NCBI GenBank assembly: GCA_964503685.1
Contig: CAZDAW010000013.1
Coordinates: 1 to 49,349 of the forward strand
Origin: CAZDAW01 sp964503685
GTDB lineage: Bacteria > Chloroflexota > Anaerolineae > Anaerolineales > Anaerolineaceae
Reading direction: 5' to 3'
Length of the DNA stretch: 49,349 bases
Below, one piece after another: positions 16,679-24,965 of the stretch. Positions within the stretch are counted from its first letter, which is position 1. Every line of letters begins with the position of its first letter. A program made the position numbers and the translations under genes. The notes below the pieces were generated by a model. It was not told the DNA's origin, ran no database searches, and saw nothing but the letters and a program-made list of their open reading frames with translations.

Positions 16679-17671
16679 ATGCCTTTGCCAAAATCTCGGC
16701 ACGATGTTGGAATTTATGGGGATATCAAACTGTACGCAGGGACATCAAGCCCTGAATTAGCTGAACAGATAGCACAATATTTGGGAATCAGCCTTTGTGG
16801 ATGCGATATTATTTCCTTCCCAAACGAGAATTTGTTTGTAAAACTGCACAGCAGTGTTCGGGGACAGGATGTCTATGTGATTCAGACAACATCCCGCCCG
16901 GTCCATCGTAACCTGATGGAACTCTTAATCATGGTGCAAACCTTAAGACTTGACTCTGCCGCCCGGATTACAGTGGTGATTCCTTATTTGTGTTATGCAC
17001 GTTCGGATAAAAAGGATCAACCGCGCGTTCCTATTACAGCTCGCCTGGTTGCTGACATGCTTGAAGTTGCCGGTGCGGACCGCTATATAACGCTGGATTT
17101 ACACGCCGGTCAGATTCAAGGATTTTTCTCGATTCCTGGTGATGTGCTGACCACCTTTTATATTCTGACAAATTATCTGACCAGTATAAAACCCGACTTA
17201 CATTCACCGGTCGTTGTGACTGCTGATCTTGGCTTTGCCAAAAAAGCGCGTAATTTTGCTGCCACGATGAATGCCCCGATGGCTTTCATCGAAAAAAGAA
17301 GAACTGGTAATGATGCGAAAGCTGAAGCCTTAACAATTATCGGCGATGTCCATGATCATGATGTAATTATTGTTGACGATGAAGTGGATACCGGCGGCTC
17401 TATGGTTCAAGCGGTAAATCTGGTCAAGGAGTATGGCGCACGTAAAGTCTATATGGTCTTTGTCCATGGTGTCCTTTCTGCGAATGCTGCCGAACGGTTA
17501 TCAGCTTTACCGGTCACTGAATTTATTACAACCAATACCGTTCCAATACCGGCAGAGAAAATAAATTATTTTGGAGACCGTTTAAGGATCCTCTCTGTGG
17601 CGCCATTGTTGGGCGAAGTTATCCGCCGCGGCCATGAAGGGCGAAGTGTTGGCGAAATGTTCAACGAATAA
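16679..17671 (+). CDS. prs: Ribose-phosphate pyrophosphokinase
   Basis: This 330-residue enzyme makes PRPP from ribose-5-phosphate and ATP for nucleotide, His, Trp and NAD synthesis. Recognisable elements are the N-terminal GDIKLYAGTSSPELAEQIA, the VIPYLCYARSDKKDQ flexible loop region, the metal-binding DLHAGQIQGFF, and the PRPP loop VIIVDDEVDTGGSM. The length is close to the family's usual 310-320. The SD GGGAG lies 6 nt before the ATG. mutM starts 2 nt after its stop. Confidence 0.95.
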   Translation: MPLPKSRHDVGIYGDIKLYAGTSSPELAEQIAQYLGISLCGCDIISFPNENLFVKLHSSVRGQDVYVIQTTSRPVHRNLMELLIMVQTLRLDSAARITVVIPYLCYARSDKKDQPRVPITARLVADMLEVAGADRYITLDLHAGQIQGFFSIPGDVLTTFYILTNYLTSIKPDLHSPVVVTADLGFAKKARNFAATMNAPMAFIEKRRTGNDAKAEALTIIGDVHDHDVIIVDDEVDTGGSMVQAVNLVKEYGARKVYMVFVHGVLSANAAERLSALPVTEFITTNTVPIPAEKINYFGDRLRILSVAPLLGEVIRRGHEGRSVGEMFNE

Positions 17672-17673
17672 AA

Positions 17674-18501
17674 ATGCCCGAATTACCCGAGGTTGAAATC
17701 ATCGTGCAGGCTCTGCGCAATGGCGGACGCGATGGCCCATCACTGCCGGGAAGGACAATCGAGATCGTCCAATTGTTATGGGATAGAAGTCTGGCCGTTC
17801 CTCGTCCGGATGAATTACAGACATGCTTGAGTGGAAAAACTATTCTGGATATCGGCCGGCGGGGAAAATACATCATTTTTTATTTCGAAACCCTCACTAT
17901 GCTCATACACCTTAAAATGAGCGGTGACCTGGTTGTTGAGTCTACCTCCGATGCCCCTGGCAAACATCATCGTTTATTAGTGGATTTTAGGGATAAAACC
18001 CGACTATCGTTTGTTGATCCACGGAAATTTGGCCGAATTTGGGTAACGTCTGACCCTGATGCCGTTATCGGTAAATTGGGGCCTGAACCGCTTGCTCCGG
18101 ATTTTGATGCCCGAACTCTTTATACTAGCTTGTTACGATACAAGAGACAACTCAAACCGTTGTTAATGGATCAATCTTTTCTGGCTGGTCTAGGAAATAT
18201 CTATACTGATGAAGCATTGCATCTTGCTCACTTGCATCCATGCCAGATATCAGATCAGGTGACAAAAACTCAGGCCCAATGCTTGTGGCAAGCAATTCGC
18301 CAGGTATTATCAGAAGGAATCCGGCGAAATGGCGCCAGTATTGATTGGGTCTATCGGGGCGGCAATTTCCAAAATCACTTCCGCGTTTACCAACGTACCG
18401 GGGAACCATGCAATGTTTGTGGGGCGCCTATCCAACGAATGATTATTGGGCAAAGAAGTACCCATTATTGCCCTAACTGTCAGATAATCAATGGAGAATG
18501 A
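17674..18501 (+). CDS. mutM: Formamidopyrimidine-DNA glycosylase
   Basis: This 275-residue bifunctional glycosylase/AP-lyase excises 8-oxoG and FapyG. The N-terminus MPELPEVE supplies catalytic Pro2 and Glu3 after Met removal. RRGKYIIF has the conserved Lys, and HLKMSGDL and GLGNIYTDEALHLAHLHP (the helix-2-turn-helix Asn) follow. The C-terminal zinc finger CxxC-x16-CxxC is present (CNVC ... CPNC). The gene starts 2 nt after prs with no separate SD, consistent with coupling. The catalytic N-terminus fixes the start exactly. Confidence 0.96.
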   Translation: MPELPEVEIIVQALRNGGRDGPSLPGRTIEIVQLLWDRSLAVPRPDELQTCLSGKTILDIGRRGKYIIFYFETLTMLIHLKMSGDLVVESTSDAPGKHHRLLVDFRDKTRLSFVDPRKFGRIWVTSDPDAVIGKLGPEPLAPDFDARTLYTSLLRYKRQLKPLLMDQSFLAGLGNIYTDEALHLAHLHPCQISDQVTKTQAQCLWQAIRQVLSEGIRRNGASIDWVYRGGNFQNHFRVYQRTGEPCNVCGAPIQRMIIGQRSTHYCPNCQIINGE

Positions 18502-18529
18502 TTGAACTTTATTAGCATCGGTATATAAT
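18502..18529 (+). promoter_or_regulatory. Internal promoter downstream of mutM
   Basis: TTGAAC (18502-18507), a 16-nt spacer and TATAAT (18524-18529) lie just after the mutM stop. The first ATG (18537) is 7 nt from the -10, the same spacing as at holB. Confidence 0.55.
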
Positions 18530-18536
18530 AATAAAA

Positions 18537-18584
18537 ATGTCATCCGTCAGATTGATTTATGTTTGGTTTGGTTGTTATGGATAA
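18537..18584 (+). CDS. Possible 15-codon leaderless upstream ORF
   Basis: An ATG 7 nt after a good -10 opens a 15-codon frame (MSSVRLIYVWFGCYG). Its stop overlaps the ATG at 18577 (ATGGATAA) of the following gene in another frame. It could couple translation to that gene, which lacks an SD. Support is positional only, with no homology. Confidence 0.2.
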   Translation: MSSVRLIYVWFGCYG

Positions 18585-19254
18585 TGTTTTTCTTACCTTA
18601 ATCCCTCCAATTCTTTGTTTGATAATCGGTTTCATTGTTGGTCGTCTTATCTACATTGTGCGCGAAGAGAAAAAAGAAGAAACGCCAATTCAAACTGGAG
18701 AAACCAATATTGATCGCAGTGAAATAGCGCGTCTCTGGCATTCATTGGCAGACGGCTCATTGCAGGTAGAAATGGATGGAAACGTCTATAAAACAGCCTC
18801 CGAACTGGATGTTGCCCATTTGCAATCGTTAAAAATGGAAGCAGACAGGTTGCGTGCATGGATGGGCGACTCCAGTCTATCTCAACAGTCGGTTTCTGAA
18901 GACAGGTATGCATCGCAGCCTGAGAAGATAGATGCGTCCGTGAACCGACCGGTCCAACAAACCCCGGCGCCAATAGCCACGCAATCTTCTCTTAATGCAA
19001 CTGTAAAAAAAGCTGAATTACCTCCTACGCCCAAGAGCGTGGTTGAAATGGTCAATGAAATATTGCAGGAGAAAATAGCCGGTACGCCGTTGGCTGATAA
19101 AGGTATCCAGCTTGCTGAATCTCCAGATAAAGGAGTTATTGTTAGAGTCGGGTTAAACCATTACCCCGGGCCGGATGCGATTCCTGACCCTGAGATTCAA
19201 GCTGTCATCCGGGCCGCTGTGGCAGAGTATAACCAGACCAAGGGCGTCAAGTAG
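18577..19254 (+). CDS. Membrane-anchored protein of unknown function
   Basis: This protein of about 225 residues starts with a single N-terminal transmembrane segment (VFLTLIPPILCLIIGFIVG), then a basic/acidic stop-transfer region (REEKKEE). A long soluble part follows, with a short region predicted as helical (DRSEIARLWHSLADGSLQVEMDG split over residues about 45-65), a Gln/Ser/Pro-rich linker, and a conserved-looking C-terminal domain ending in PEIQAVIRAAVAEYN. The family was not recognised. The ATG at 18577 is preferred over 18559 because the TM begins at once, but neither has an SD. It has its own promoter at 18502-18529 while still lying at the end of the meaB-prs-mutM run. Its 3' end overlaps the convergent elp3 stop by 8 nt. 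Confidence 0.7.
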   Translation: MDNVFLTLIPPILCLIIGFIVGRLIYIVREEKKEETPIQTGETNIDRSEIARLWHSLADGSLQVEMDGNVYKTASELDVAHLQSLKMEADRLRAWMGDSSLSQQSVSEDRYASQPEKIDASVNRPVQQTPAPIATQSSLNATVKKAELPPTPKSVVEMVNEILQEKIAGTPLADKGIQLAESPDKGVIVRVGLNHYPGPDAIPDPEIQAVIRAAVAEYNQTKGVK

Positions 19255-20851
19255 CTGGCCGGGTGAGCGGTTTAACAAGGTATAAATTTCCTCGTTCAAA
19301 ACCTCGTTCAATATAATACTGCCGGGTTCCAATTGCCGCAATAACTGATATGCGTTTAAATCCACTTTCGTAGGCAATCTTCTCGGCTGCTTCCAGTAAT
19401 GCTGTGCCAAGGCCGGCATGTTGAGCAACTCCTTGTTGCTCCGTTCCAACCGGCAAAGATTGTCCATAGACATGGACTTCTCGAATAATGGCTGCATTGT
19501 TGAGATCTGGCGTATTAAACTGTGGGGCATCGGGCTTTGGCAGTGAAAGGCGAATATATCCAGCCAGTTTATCATCAGGGGTTATATACGATAGAAAGTG
19601 CTCTTCGGCTTTTTCCGCTTCATAGACAAGATCATCGAGACGCAGCTGAGAAGGGTCAATTGCTTGATTTCTGATCTCTCTGCAGCGAATACATTCACAT
19701 TTTGCGCCACGCTTTTCCAATTCCAATTGAACATCCTGGCGAAGACTGGTGCGTTTGTTTCCTTCGATAACATTGTGCGAAGGGATATCGCGTATCACTC
19801 GGTTAACCCGGCAATAGCGGGGAATGGTTGGTTTGATATCAGCAATCAGACTGACCAGCTCTTCTTGTGTATATGGTTTGTATTCCCCGTGTTGCCAAAT
19901 TTGATACAACTCCGAATTTGCCAAAAGCTGGGTGGGGTATATTTTAATTTCATCCGGGCAATAACCCTGCCAGAGGCGGGCGAAATCTAGCCGATCTGAT
20001 TCCAGGGTTGCGCCAAGCAGATTGGGCATCCAGTGTAAAACGATTTTGAATCCTGCTGCACGCAGCATAGTCGTTGCTGAAAGGGTTTGTTCTGCGGTAT
20101 GTCCGCGTTGATTCAATGAGAGAATGTGGTTGTCCAGGCTCTGAGCGCCCATTTGAACTTTGGTCACGCCCAATTTTCGGAGTCTGATGAGTTCATCCGT
20201 TGTTATTTTATCAGGGCGGGTTTCAATTACCAGCCCCACATTGCGATGAGGGGCCGTTTCGTTATATATAAAGGCTTCCTCCAGAGTATTAAGAGGGACG
20301 CCATTCATTGCATCGAAGCAACGTCGGATGAACCATTCCTGGTAATCATGCGGGTATGAACTCCATGTCCCGCCCAGAATCAATAGCTCAATTTTGTCTG
20401 TTGGATGTCCAACGGCTTCTAATGAGTTGAGTCTGGATATGACCTGGTTATAAGGATCAAATTTATTCTCCAAAGCGCGTTTACCGCCTGGTTCATCAGG
20501 CAGGTAACTTTTAGGCATGCATGTATCTGTGGGACAAAAGATGCAATGCCCCGGGCAAGGCGCCGGTTTGGTGAGCACCGTCACGGTTGTTACCCCCGAA
20601 AGAGTGCGAATGGGCTTCATTCGGATGCTTGCCAGGAAAGCGGGATCGTCTTCCCATTCTTTGCTCTCAACCAACTGGCGATAAGCGGCAACCAGCAGAT
20701 GCTTACCCATATAGCCGCCGCCCGGCAGGGGGTTGCGCCTGACGGCATCCCAGACTTCGCGACCCTGACGGATTTCTTCCAGCGCCTTACGGGCTGTAGC
20801 CAGTTTATCGGGCGTGTATTGGCGTGCTTCTAACCAAGACTCTCTACTCAT
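19247..20851 (-). CDS. elp3: Elp3-family tRNA U34 radical-SAM/acetyltransferase
   Basis: This 534-residue protein combines a radical-SAM domain and a C-terminal GNAT domain, the Elp3 architecture. Cys99, Cys103 and Cys106 (CPGHCIFC) bind the 4Fe-4S cluster. KVQMGAQSLD and GFKIVLHWMPNLLGA follow the Elp3 core. A zinc site lies in CECIRC. The GNAT end has QGVAQHAGLGTALLEAAE and YYIERGFERG. Elp3 forms the cm5 group on wobble uridine of tRNAs using SAM and acetyl-CoA. Bacterial Elp3 is uncommon but known in Chloroflexota (Dehalococcoides). It stands alone, divergent by only 17 nt from the next methyltransferase, so its promoter must be compressed into that gap or that gene. Confidence 0.93.
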   Translation of the reverse strand: MSRESWLEARQYTPDKLATARKALEEIRQGREVWDAVRRNPLPGGGYMGKHLLVAAYRQLVESKEWEDDPAFLASIRMKPIRTLSGVTTVTVLTKPAPCPGHCIFCPTDTCMPKSYLPDEPGGKRALENKFDPYNQVISRLNSLEAVGHPTDKIELLILGGTWSSYPHDYQEWFIRRCFDAMNGVPLNTLEEAFIYNETAPHRNVGLVIETRPDKITTDELIRLRKLGVTKVQMGAQSLDNHILSLNQRGHTAEQTLSATTMLRAAGFKIVLHWMPNLLGATLESDRLDFARLWQGYCPDEIKIYPTQLLANSELYQIWQHGEYKPYTQEELVSLIADIKPTIPRYCRVNRVIRDIPSHNVIEGNKRTSLRQDVQLELEKRGAKCECIRCREIRNQAIDPSQLRLDDLVYEAEKAEEHFLSYITPDDKLAGYIRLSLPKPDAPQFNTPDLNNAAIIREVHVYGQSLPVGTEQQGVAQHAGLGTALLEAAEKIAYESGFKRISVIAAIGTRQYYIERGFERGNLYLVKPLTRPAT

Positions 20852-20855
20852 AAGC

Positions 20856-20861
20856 TATAAT
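20856..20861 (+). promoter_or_regulatory. -10 element of a leaderless promoter
   Basis: TATAAT is placed 7 nt before the ATG at 20869. No convincing -35 was found at 17 nt upstream, where the sequence lies within the elp3 start region. Confidence 0.5.
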
Positions 20862-20868
20862 TGCCTTT

Positions 20869-21591
20869 ATGAACGACGACACGATCAATCGACTCGTTAC
20901 TATTAATTACCAATTTTATCAGAATTTGAGCGCGTCTTTTTCCTCAACCCGTCAGCGGATACAACCTGGCGTGCGCCGAATCATTTGTGATTTGCCAATT
21001 ACCGCGCGTGTGCTTGATCTGGGTTGTGGAAACGGCGCATTGAGCCGGGAATTAGCCAGTAAGGGGTTTAAGGGGAGCTACACCGGTCTGGATTTTAGCC
21101 ATCCGCTCCTTGACGAAGCAACGCAAATAGCGCAAAGCGATATGGAATGCACCTTCTTTGATGTGGATATCACTAAATCAGGTTGGGATAATGTTCTGGG
21201 CAGGCAATCCTTTGACATTATTTTGATGTTCGCAGTTCTTCACCATGTGCCAGGTGATGAGCGGCGCATTGAAATATTATGTACAGCGCGTTCTCATTTG
21301 ACTCCGACAGGAAGTTTCATTCATTCGGAGTGGCAATTTTTGAACAGCCCGCGTTTGCGCGCCCGGGTGTTACCCTGGGAAAAGGTGGGACTGTGCGAAG
21401 CCGATGTGGACCCGGGAGATTATTTGTTGGATTGGCGGCATGCAGGTTATGGCATACGTTATGTGCATCATTTCAATATCGAAGAATTGGCCCGCTTGGC
21501 GTCAAAAAGCGGTTTTCAAATTGTAGACACATTTTATTCAGATGGTCATGGGGGCAATCTGGGGTTGTATCAAACCTGGCAGATTCGTTGA
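20869..21591 (+). CDS. Class I SAM-dependent methyltransferase
   Basis: This 240-residue protein has motif I RVLDLGCGNGALSREL (about residue 48), LDFSHPLLDEA as the post-II acidic loop, DIILMFAVLHHVPGD (about residue 122), and LTPTGSFIHSEWQFL as the post-core strand. This is the Methyltransf_12/25 type. The C-terminal half, with Trp-rich FNIEELARLASKSGF, resembles tRNA-(ms2io6A or wobble) and small-molecule methyltransferases, notably the Trm9-like/ABH8 group that completes Elp3-dependent wobble uridine modification. Adjacency to elp3 makes a role in mcm5U formation attractive but unproven. Its -10 TATAAT lies 7 nt before the ATG, and its last 22 nt overlap the convergent glycosyltransferase. 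Confidence 0.8.
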   Translation: MNDDTINRLVTINYQFYQNLSASFSSTRQRIQPGVRRIICDLPITARVLDLGCGNGALSRELASKGFKGSYTGLDFSHPLLDEATQIAQSDMECTFFDVDITKSGWDNVLGRQSFDIILMFAVLHHVPGDERRIEILCTARSHLTPTGSFIHSEWQFLNSPRLRARVLPWEKVGLCEADVDPGDYLLDWRHAGYGIRYVHHFNIEELARLASKSGFQIVDTFYSDGHGGNLGLYQTWQIR

Positions 21592-22808
21592 TAAAAAACT
21601 TCTACGATTTGCATAATTTTTTTGTAATCTGCCCGGTCATCTACCAACTTCAGGTTTACTTTGGCAGCGCTGGCGCGCATTTCAGCATCGTTCAACCCCT
21701 GGATGATGCCGTTGGCAACTGACTGGGGATCGTTTGGGTCAACTAATAATCCATTGATACCTGATGTGATCCATTCGCGCAGTGATTCAATATCTCCGGC
21801 GACCGGAAAACAGCCGCAGGCCATCCCTTCAAGGAGGGAGTTTGGCGTTCCATCGTGGATGCTGGGAGAGACTAGCACTTGTGCCTGCTTGTAAATATCC
21901 CACAAGCGGGATTGCGGCAGCGCCGGTAACAGACAGACGTTGGCGGCGATGTCATACAGTTTCACCCAGCGTTCGATTTCGGGATCACCGGCCATGGCAG
22001 GGCAAATAAATAAGGTCTTGGGAAATTGTTGAAGCACCCTTGGAATCGCCTGAAAGAAAATATCATTACGAACATAGGCCGGGCGAATACCGCGCGGATT
22101 GATTACGAGAGCGGTCGTTGAATCGACGGGCTTGCCGAGCAGATCATCAATCCTTTTCCGGTCAGAATGTATTTCTTCCAGGTTAATACCCCCTGCTCCG
22201 GGAACGACTAATGTCAAAGCGTTAGCAGCAAGCCCAATTTCTCTTGCCAGGCGTATATCGCGAGACGCATCGGATAATAATCCCTGGGTTCGTTGTAGCG
22301 CGTGCGCTGTTGCAGTATGCATGGCTTTGGAACCGTTGGCATGTAATGTCAGATCGTTTCCCCAGGTTGATATGATGAGTGGTAATTGGGCGGGCAGGTA
22401 AGAGGCCAGCATACCCTCGAAGGGGATGCGCAGGGCGTGGACGAGATCAGGCTGGATGTTCTCAACCAGTTTATTAAGTTCTTTGACACGAAGCGACAGT
22501 GTCAATGGGCCTAGATGATAGCGAAGCTTTTGGAAAATTGGACGATAACGAACGATTAGCCAGCGCAAGAGCTTTCTGTAGCCAGTTCCTCGCATTGCTG
22601 ATGATTTATGATGTGGGGCGCCGGTTTGCTGTTGTTCACCGCCAAGGCTTCCAAATGCAACCGGCAAGATGTGGAGTGAAATCAAACCTGAAATTGGGGG
22701 ACAAGGATATGTTGATATTAGATGAACCTCATGGCCCCTGGCAGCGATGCCTTTTAGCCAGCGCTGAGTGGTCGGGCTGCGTCCATCTGCAATGAACAGG
22801 ATACGCAT
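21570..22808 (-). CDS. GT4-family glycosyltransferase
   Basis: This 412-residue GT-B protein starts MRILFIADGRSPTTQRW, the Rossmann beta-1 and Gly loop of the N-domain. The C-domain has SPSIHDGTPNSLLEGMACG, with the conserved E-x7-E of retaining GT4 enzymes. It is the last gene of the wecC-wecB-GT-GT-GT run, and its ATG overlaps the previous stop by one base (TAATG). The most likely role is adding a sugar to the lipid-linked ManNAcA polymer. The acceptor is unknown. Its 3' end overlaps the convergent methyltransferase gene by 22 nt. Confidence 0.9.
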   Translation of the reverse strand: MRILFIADGRSPTTQRWLKGIAARGHEVHLISTYPCPPISGLISLHILPVAFGSLGGEQQQTGAPHHKSSAMRGTGYRKLLRWLIVRYRPIFQKLRYHLGPLTLSLRVKELNKLVENIQPDLVHALRIPFEGMLASYLPAQLPLIISTWGNDLTLHANGSKAMHTATAHALQRTQGLLSDASRDIRLAREIGLAANALTLVVPGAGGINLEEIHSDRKRIDDLLGKPVDSTTALVINPRGIRPAYVRNDIFFQAIPRVLQQFPKTLFICPAMAGDPEIERWVKLYDIAANVCLLPALPQSRLWDIYKQAQVLVSPSIHDGTPNSLLEGMACGCFPVAGDIESLREWITSGINGLLVDPNDPQSVANGIIQGLNDAEMRASAAKVNLKLVDDRADYKKIMQIVEVFYQRICQV

Positions 22809-23935
22809 TATTTTCCTTTATAGACGGAAGCGAGAGCTTGCAGGAAAGCATCCACCATCGCTTCAATATTGATCTCCTCGGATACGATCCGATAGGAAAC
22901 CTGGCCCATCTGACGTAACCTGGATGGATTGGACACAGCATTTTTAAGGGCTGTCACTAACGAGGGGATATCGTCATTGGGAATGCGCCAACCGTTGTCT
23001 GCACGGACCAGGTCATTTTGAGTGCCATCACCGCGAGCGACGATGATGGGCAAACCGTAAGACATGGCCTGTTGGACTGCCAGGCCGCCGGTGCCGGGTA
23101 GAACAAACAGATCGGCAGCGATAAACAGGTTTTCCAATTCTTTGCCGCGCAAATCGCCGGTAAATTTGGCCTGCGGATAAATTGAGCCGGCCAGCGTTTC
23201 TAGATTGAAGCGTTCCGGGCCATCGCCGGCGATTATCAGGTGCGGTTGCAAATCTTGCGGGAGAGCGGCGCAGGCGTTGAGCAAGAAATCAACTCGTTTA
23301 CGGGCTTGCAATCGGCCAACAAACAAGACGATCGGTTTCCCTTTAAAGTTTGAGGGGCGATCTGGCATTGGATGCGTCGGGCGAGGGGCGGCCGCATTCC
23401 GCGCAACAAAGACTTTATTTTCCGGAATACCCAGGCGTATATATTCTTCAGCGCCCTTTTGACTGTATGCGATCATGGCATCAAATGCGGTGATCAGATT
23501 TGCCCGGCAACGTGTTCGCTGGGAGGAAAAAAGGCCTGTAATCGACGGCGCGCCCAAACCCCAACCGATGACCGGCAAACCGCGCTGGTGCATCCACTGG
23601 ATAGCTCCGGGTGTGTTCAAGTAGCGCGGATTCGCTTCCATGATAAGTGCATCCGGCTGCCAATCTTCTAACCAGCGTATGATATTGGTTTGCCAGCACA
23701 GATACGTTGGTCCTCCAAAAAGGTGGACGTTCTTTGCAGGGGTATATCGCGCTACATCCAGATGATCGGGCATGACGATTGATTCATTCGGACGCGCTTT
23801 TCCGGCATAGACGCTTAAGCCGTAAGTGCAGGCAGATGCCAGGGCGTCAAAGAAAGGTTTGCGATAATCGGGTAGAACCCTTTGTTGAATGGCCAGTTTA
23901 CCGTTGAAGATATGAGGAGTCATACGGTTTTCCAA
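22808..23935 (-). CDS. GT4-family glycosyltransferase
   Basis: This 375-residue retaining GT-B enzyme begins after a short leader with RVLPDYRKPFFDAL, a sugar-nucleotide transferase N-domain start. The C-domain strand IVLFVGRLQARKRVDFLL is characteristic of GT4, and FVLPGTGGLAVQQAMSYGLPII holds the active-site loop. The E-x7-E acid is partly replaced (GGLAVQQAMSYG), so the catalytic acid is not obvious. It lies 13 nt after the preceding GT gene and is coupled to the next by TAATG overlap. The donor and acceptor cannot be stated. Confidence 0.87.
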   Translation of the reverse strand: MENRMTPHIFNGKLAIQQRVLPDYRKPFFDALASACTYGLSVYAGKARPNESIVMPDHLDVARYTPAKNVHLFGGPTYLCWQTNIIRWLEDWQPDALIMEANPRYLNTPGAIQWMHQRGLPVIGWGLGAPSITGLFSSQRTRCRANLITAFDAMIAYSQKGAEEYIRLGIPENKVFVARNAAAPRPTHPMPDRPSNFKGKPIVLFVGRLQARKRVDFLLNACAALPQDLQPHLIIAGDGPERFNLETLAGSIYPQAKFTGDLRGKELENLFIAADLFVLPGTGGLAVQQAMSYGLPIIVARGDGTQNDLVRADNGWRIPNDDIPSLVTALKNAVSNPSRLRQMGQVSYRIVSEEINIEAMVDAFLQALASVYKGK

Positions 23936-23948
23936 TCCTCATCTAATT

Positions 23949-24965
23949 TTACTGGGTTAATACCTGCAAATAATGAGTAACCATTGCTTCCAGACTAAAG
24001 GCTGCTTCAGCGCGAGCCCGCGCTGCGGAACGATAATTGGGAAGGTCTGTTAAAATCTGGTCAGCGGCGCGCGCCAGGGCTTTGATATCCGGCGGGTCAA
24101 ATTTCCAGGGATTACCGTCGTAAGGAACCAGCAGGCCAGCACCATCGCGGACAAGTTCGGGTAACGAACCAGTCTCGAATGAGACGACTGGCAGCCCGCA
24201 AGCCATTGCTTCGATGACCGCATTGGGACTGGGCGCGTTGATTTCGGCTGAGAAGAACAGGTGGCTTGAACGGTCGTAATCAGGCATTTTTTCAGGAGGA
24301 ACCAATCCGGCCCATGTGACCGAAACTTTAGCTTTGCTCTGCCAATGTGCTTTGACGTCTGCCGGGACGCCGCCGGCGATGACGAGGTTGATCGAGCGGT
24401 GATAACTCTCTTTCAACATTTCAGCCAGCCGGATGGCGTTTTCCAAACAGGGTTCGAAACCGTGCCCATAATTTCCCTCTGCAACCATCAAGCGGTAATG
24501 ATCGGTTGGCGGTTGGGCAATTCCCTGAGGCGAGTAGATATTCAAGTTTACCCCATTGTAGATGACTTTCGAAGGGATATCAACTGTTCCGTAATCACGT
24601 TCCCACCAGTCTTTTACAAATTGACTCTGATAGATGACCTTCGATGCAATAATACGCCGGATGATTCTTAACAGCAGGTTGTTCTTTTCTGACCTGAAAT
24701 AATGCCGCCAACCGGTGCGCCGGCTGCGGTGAGTCCAGTTTAATCCATCCAATCTTTGAATGATTGGAATCCCTTTTTTGCGAATCTGCCACAAAGCTGC
24801 TAACTGACGGGTACCGCCGATGACCAGGACAGCCGAATAAGGGTAATCTGCCAGATCGTAGCATACATCAATTCCCAAGGAAATAAGACCGCTGGCGAAT
24901 TTTCGTTGAAACGAACTGGGGCCGCCAACGCCGCTATATTTTGGGATAAGACAGATGCGAGTCAT
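23949..24965 (-). CDS. GT4-family glycosyltransferase
   Basis: This 338-residue GT-B fold protein has an N-domain starting RICLIPKYSGVGGPSSFQRKF, with the GGxxxF donor-side loop. The C-domain has LFFSAEINAPSPNAVIEAMACG, the usual E-x7-E-like motif (nearest acids E in SAEIN and E in VIEAM). The gene overlaps wecB by 4 nt (ATGA type), so it is the first transferase translated after the UDP-ManNAc epimerase. It is a good candidate for the ManNAcA or following-sugar transferase, inferred from position only. Confidence 0.88.
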   Translation of the reverse strand: MTRICLIPKYSGVGGPSSFQRKFASGLISLGIDVCYDLADYPYSAVLVIGGTRQLAALWQIRKKGIPIIQRLDGLNWTHRSRRTGWRHYFRSEKNNLLLRIIRRIIASKVIYQSQFVKDWWERDYGTVDIPSKVIYNGVNLNIYSPQGIAQPPTDHYRLMVAEGNYGHGFEPCLENAIRLAEMLKESYHRSINLVIAGGVPADVKAHWQSKAKVSVTWAGLVPPEKMPDYDRSSHLFFSAEINAPSPNAVIEAMACGLPVVSFETGSLPELVRDGAGLLVPYDGNPWKFDPPDIKALARAADQILTDLPNYRSAARARAEAAFSLEAMVTHYLQVLTQ

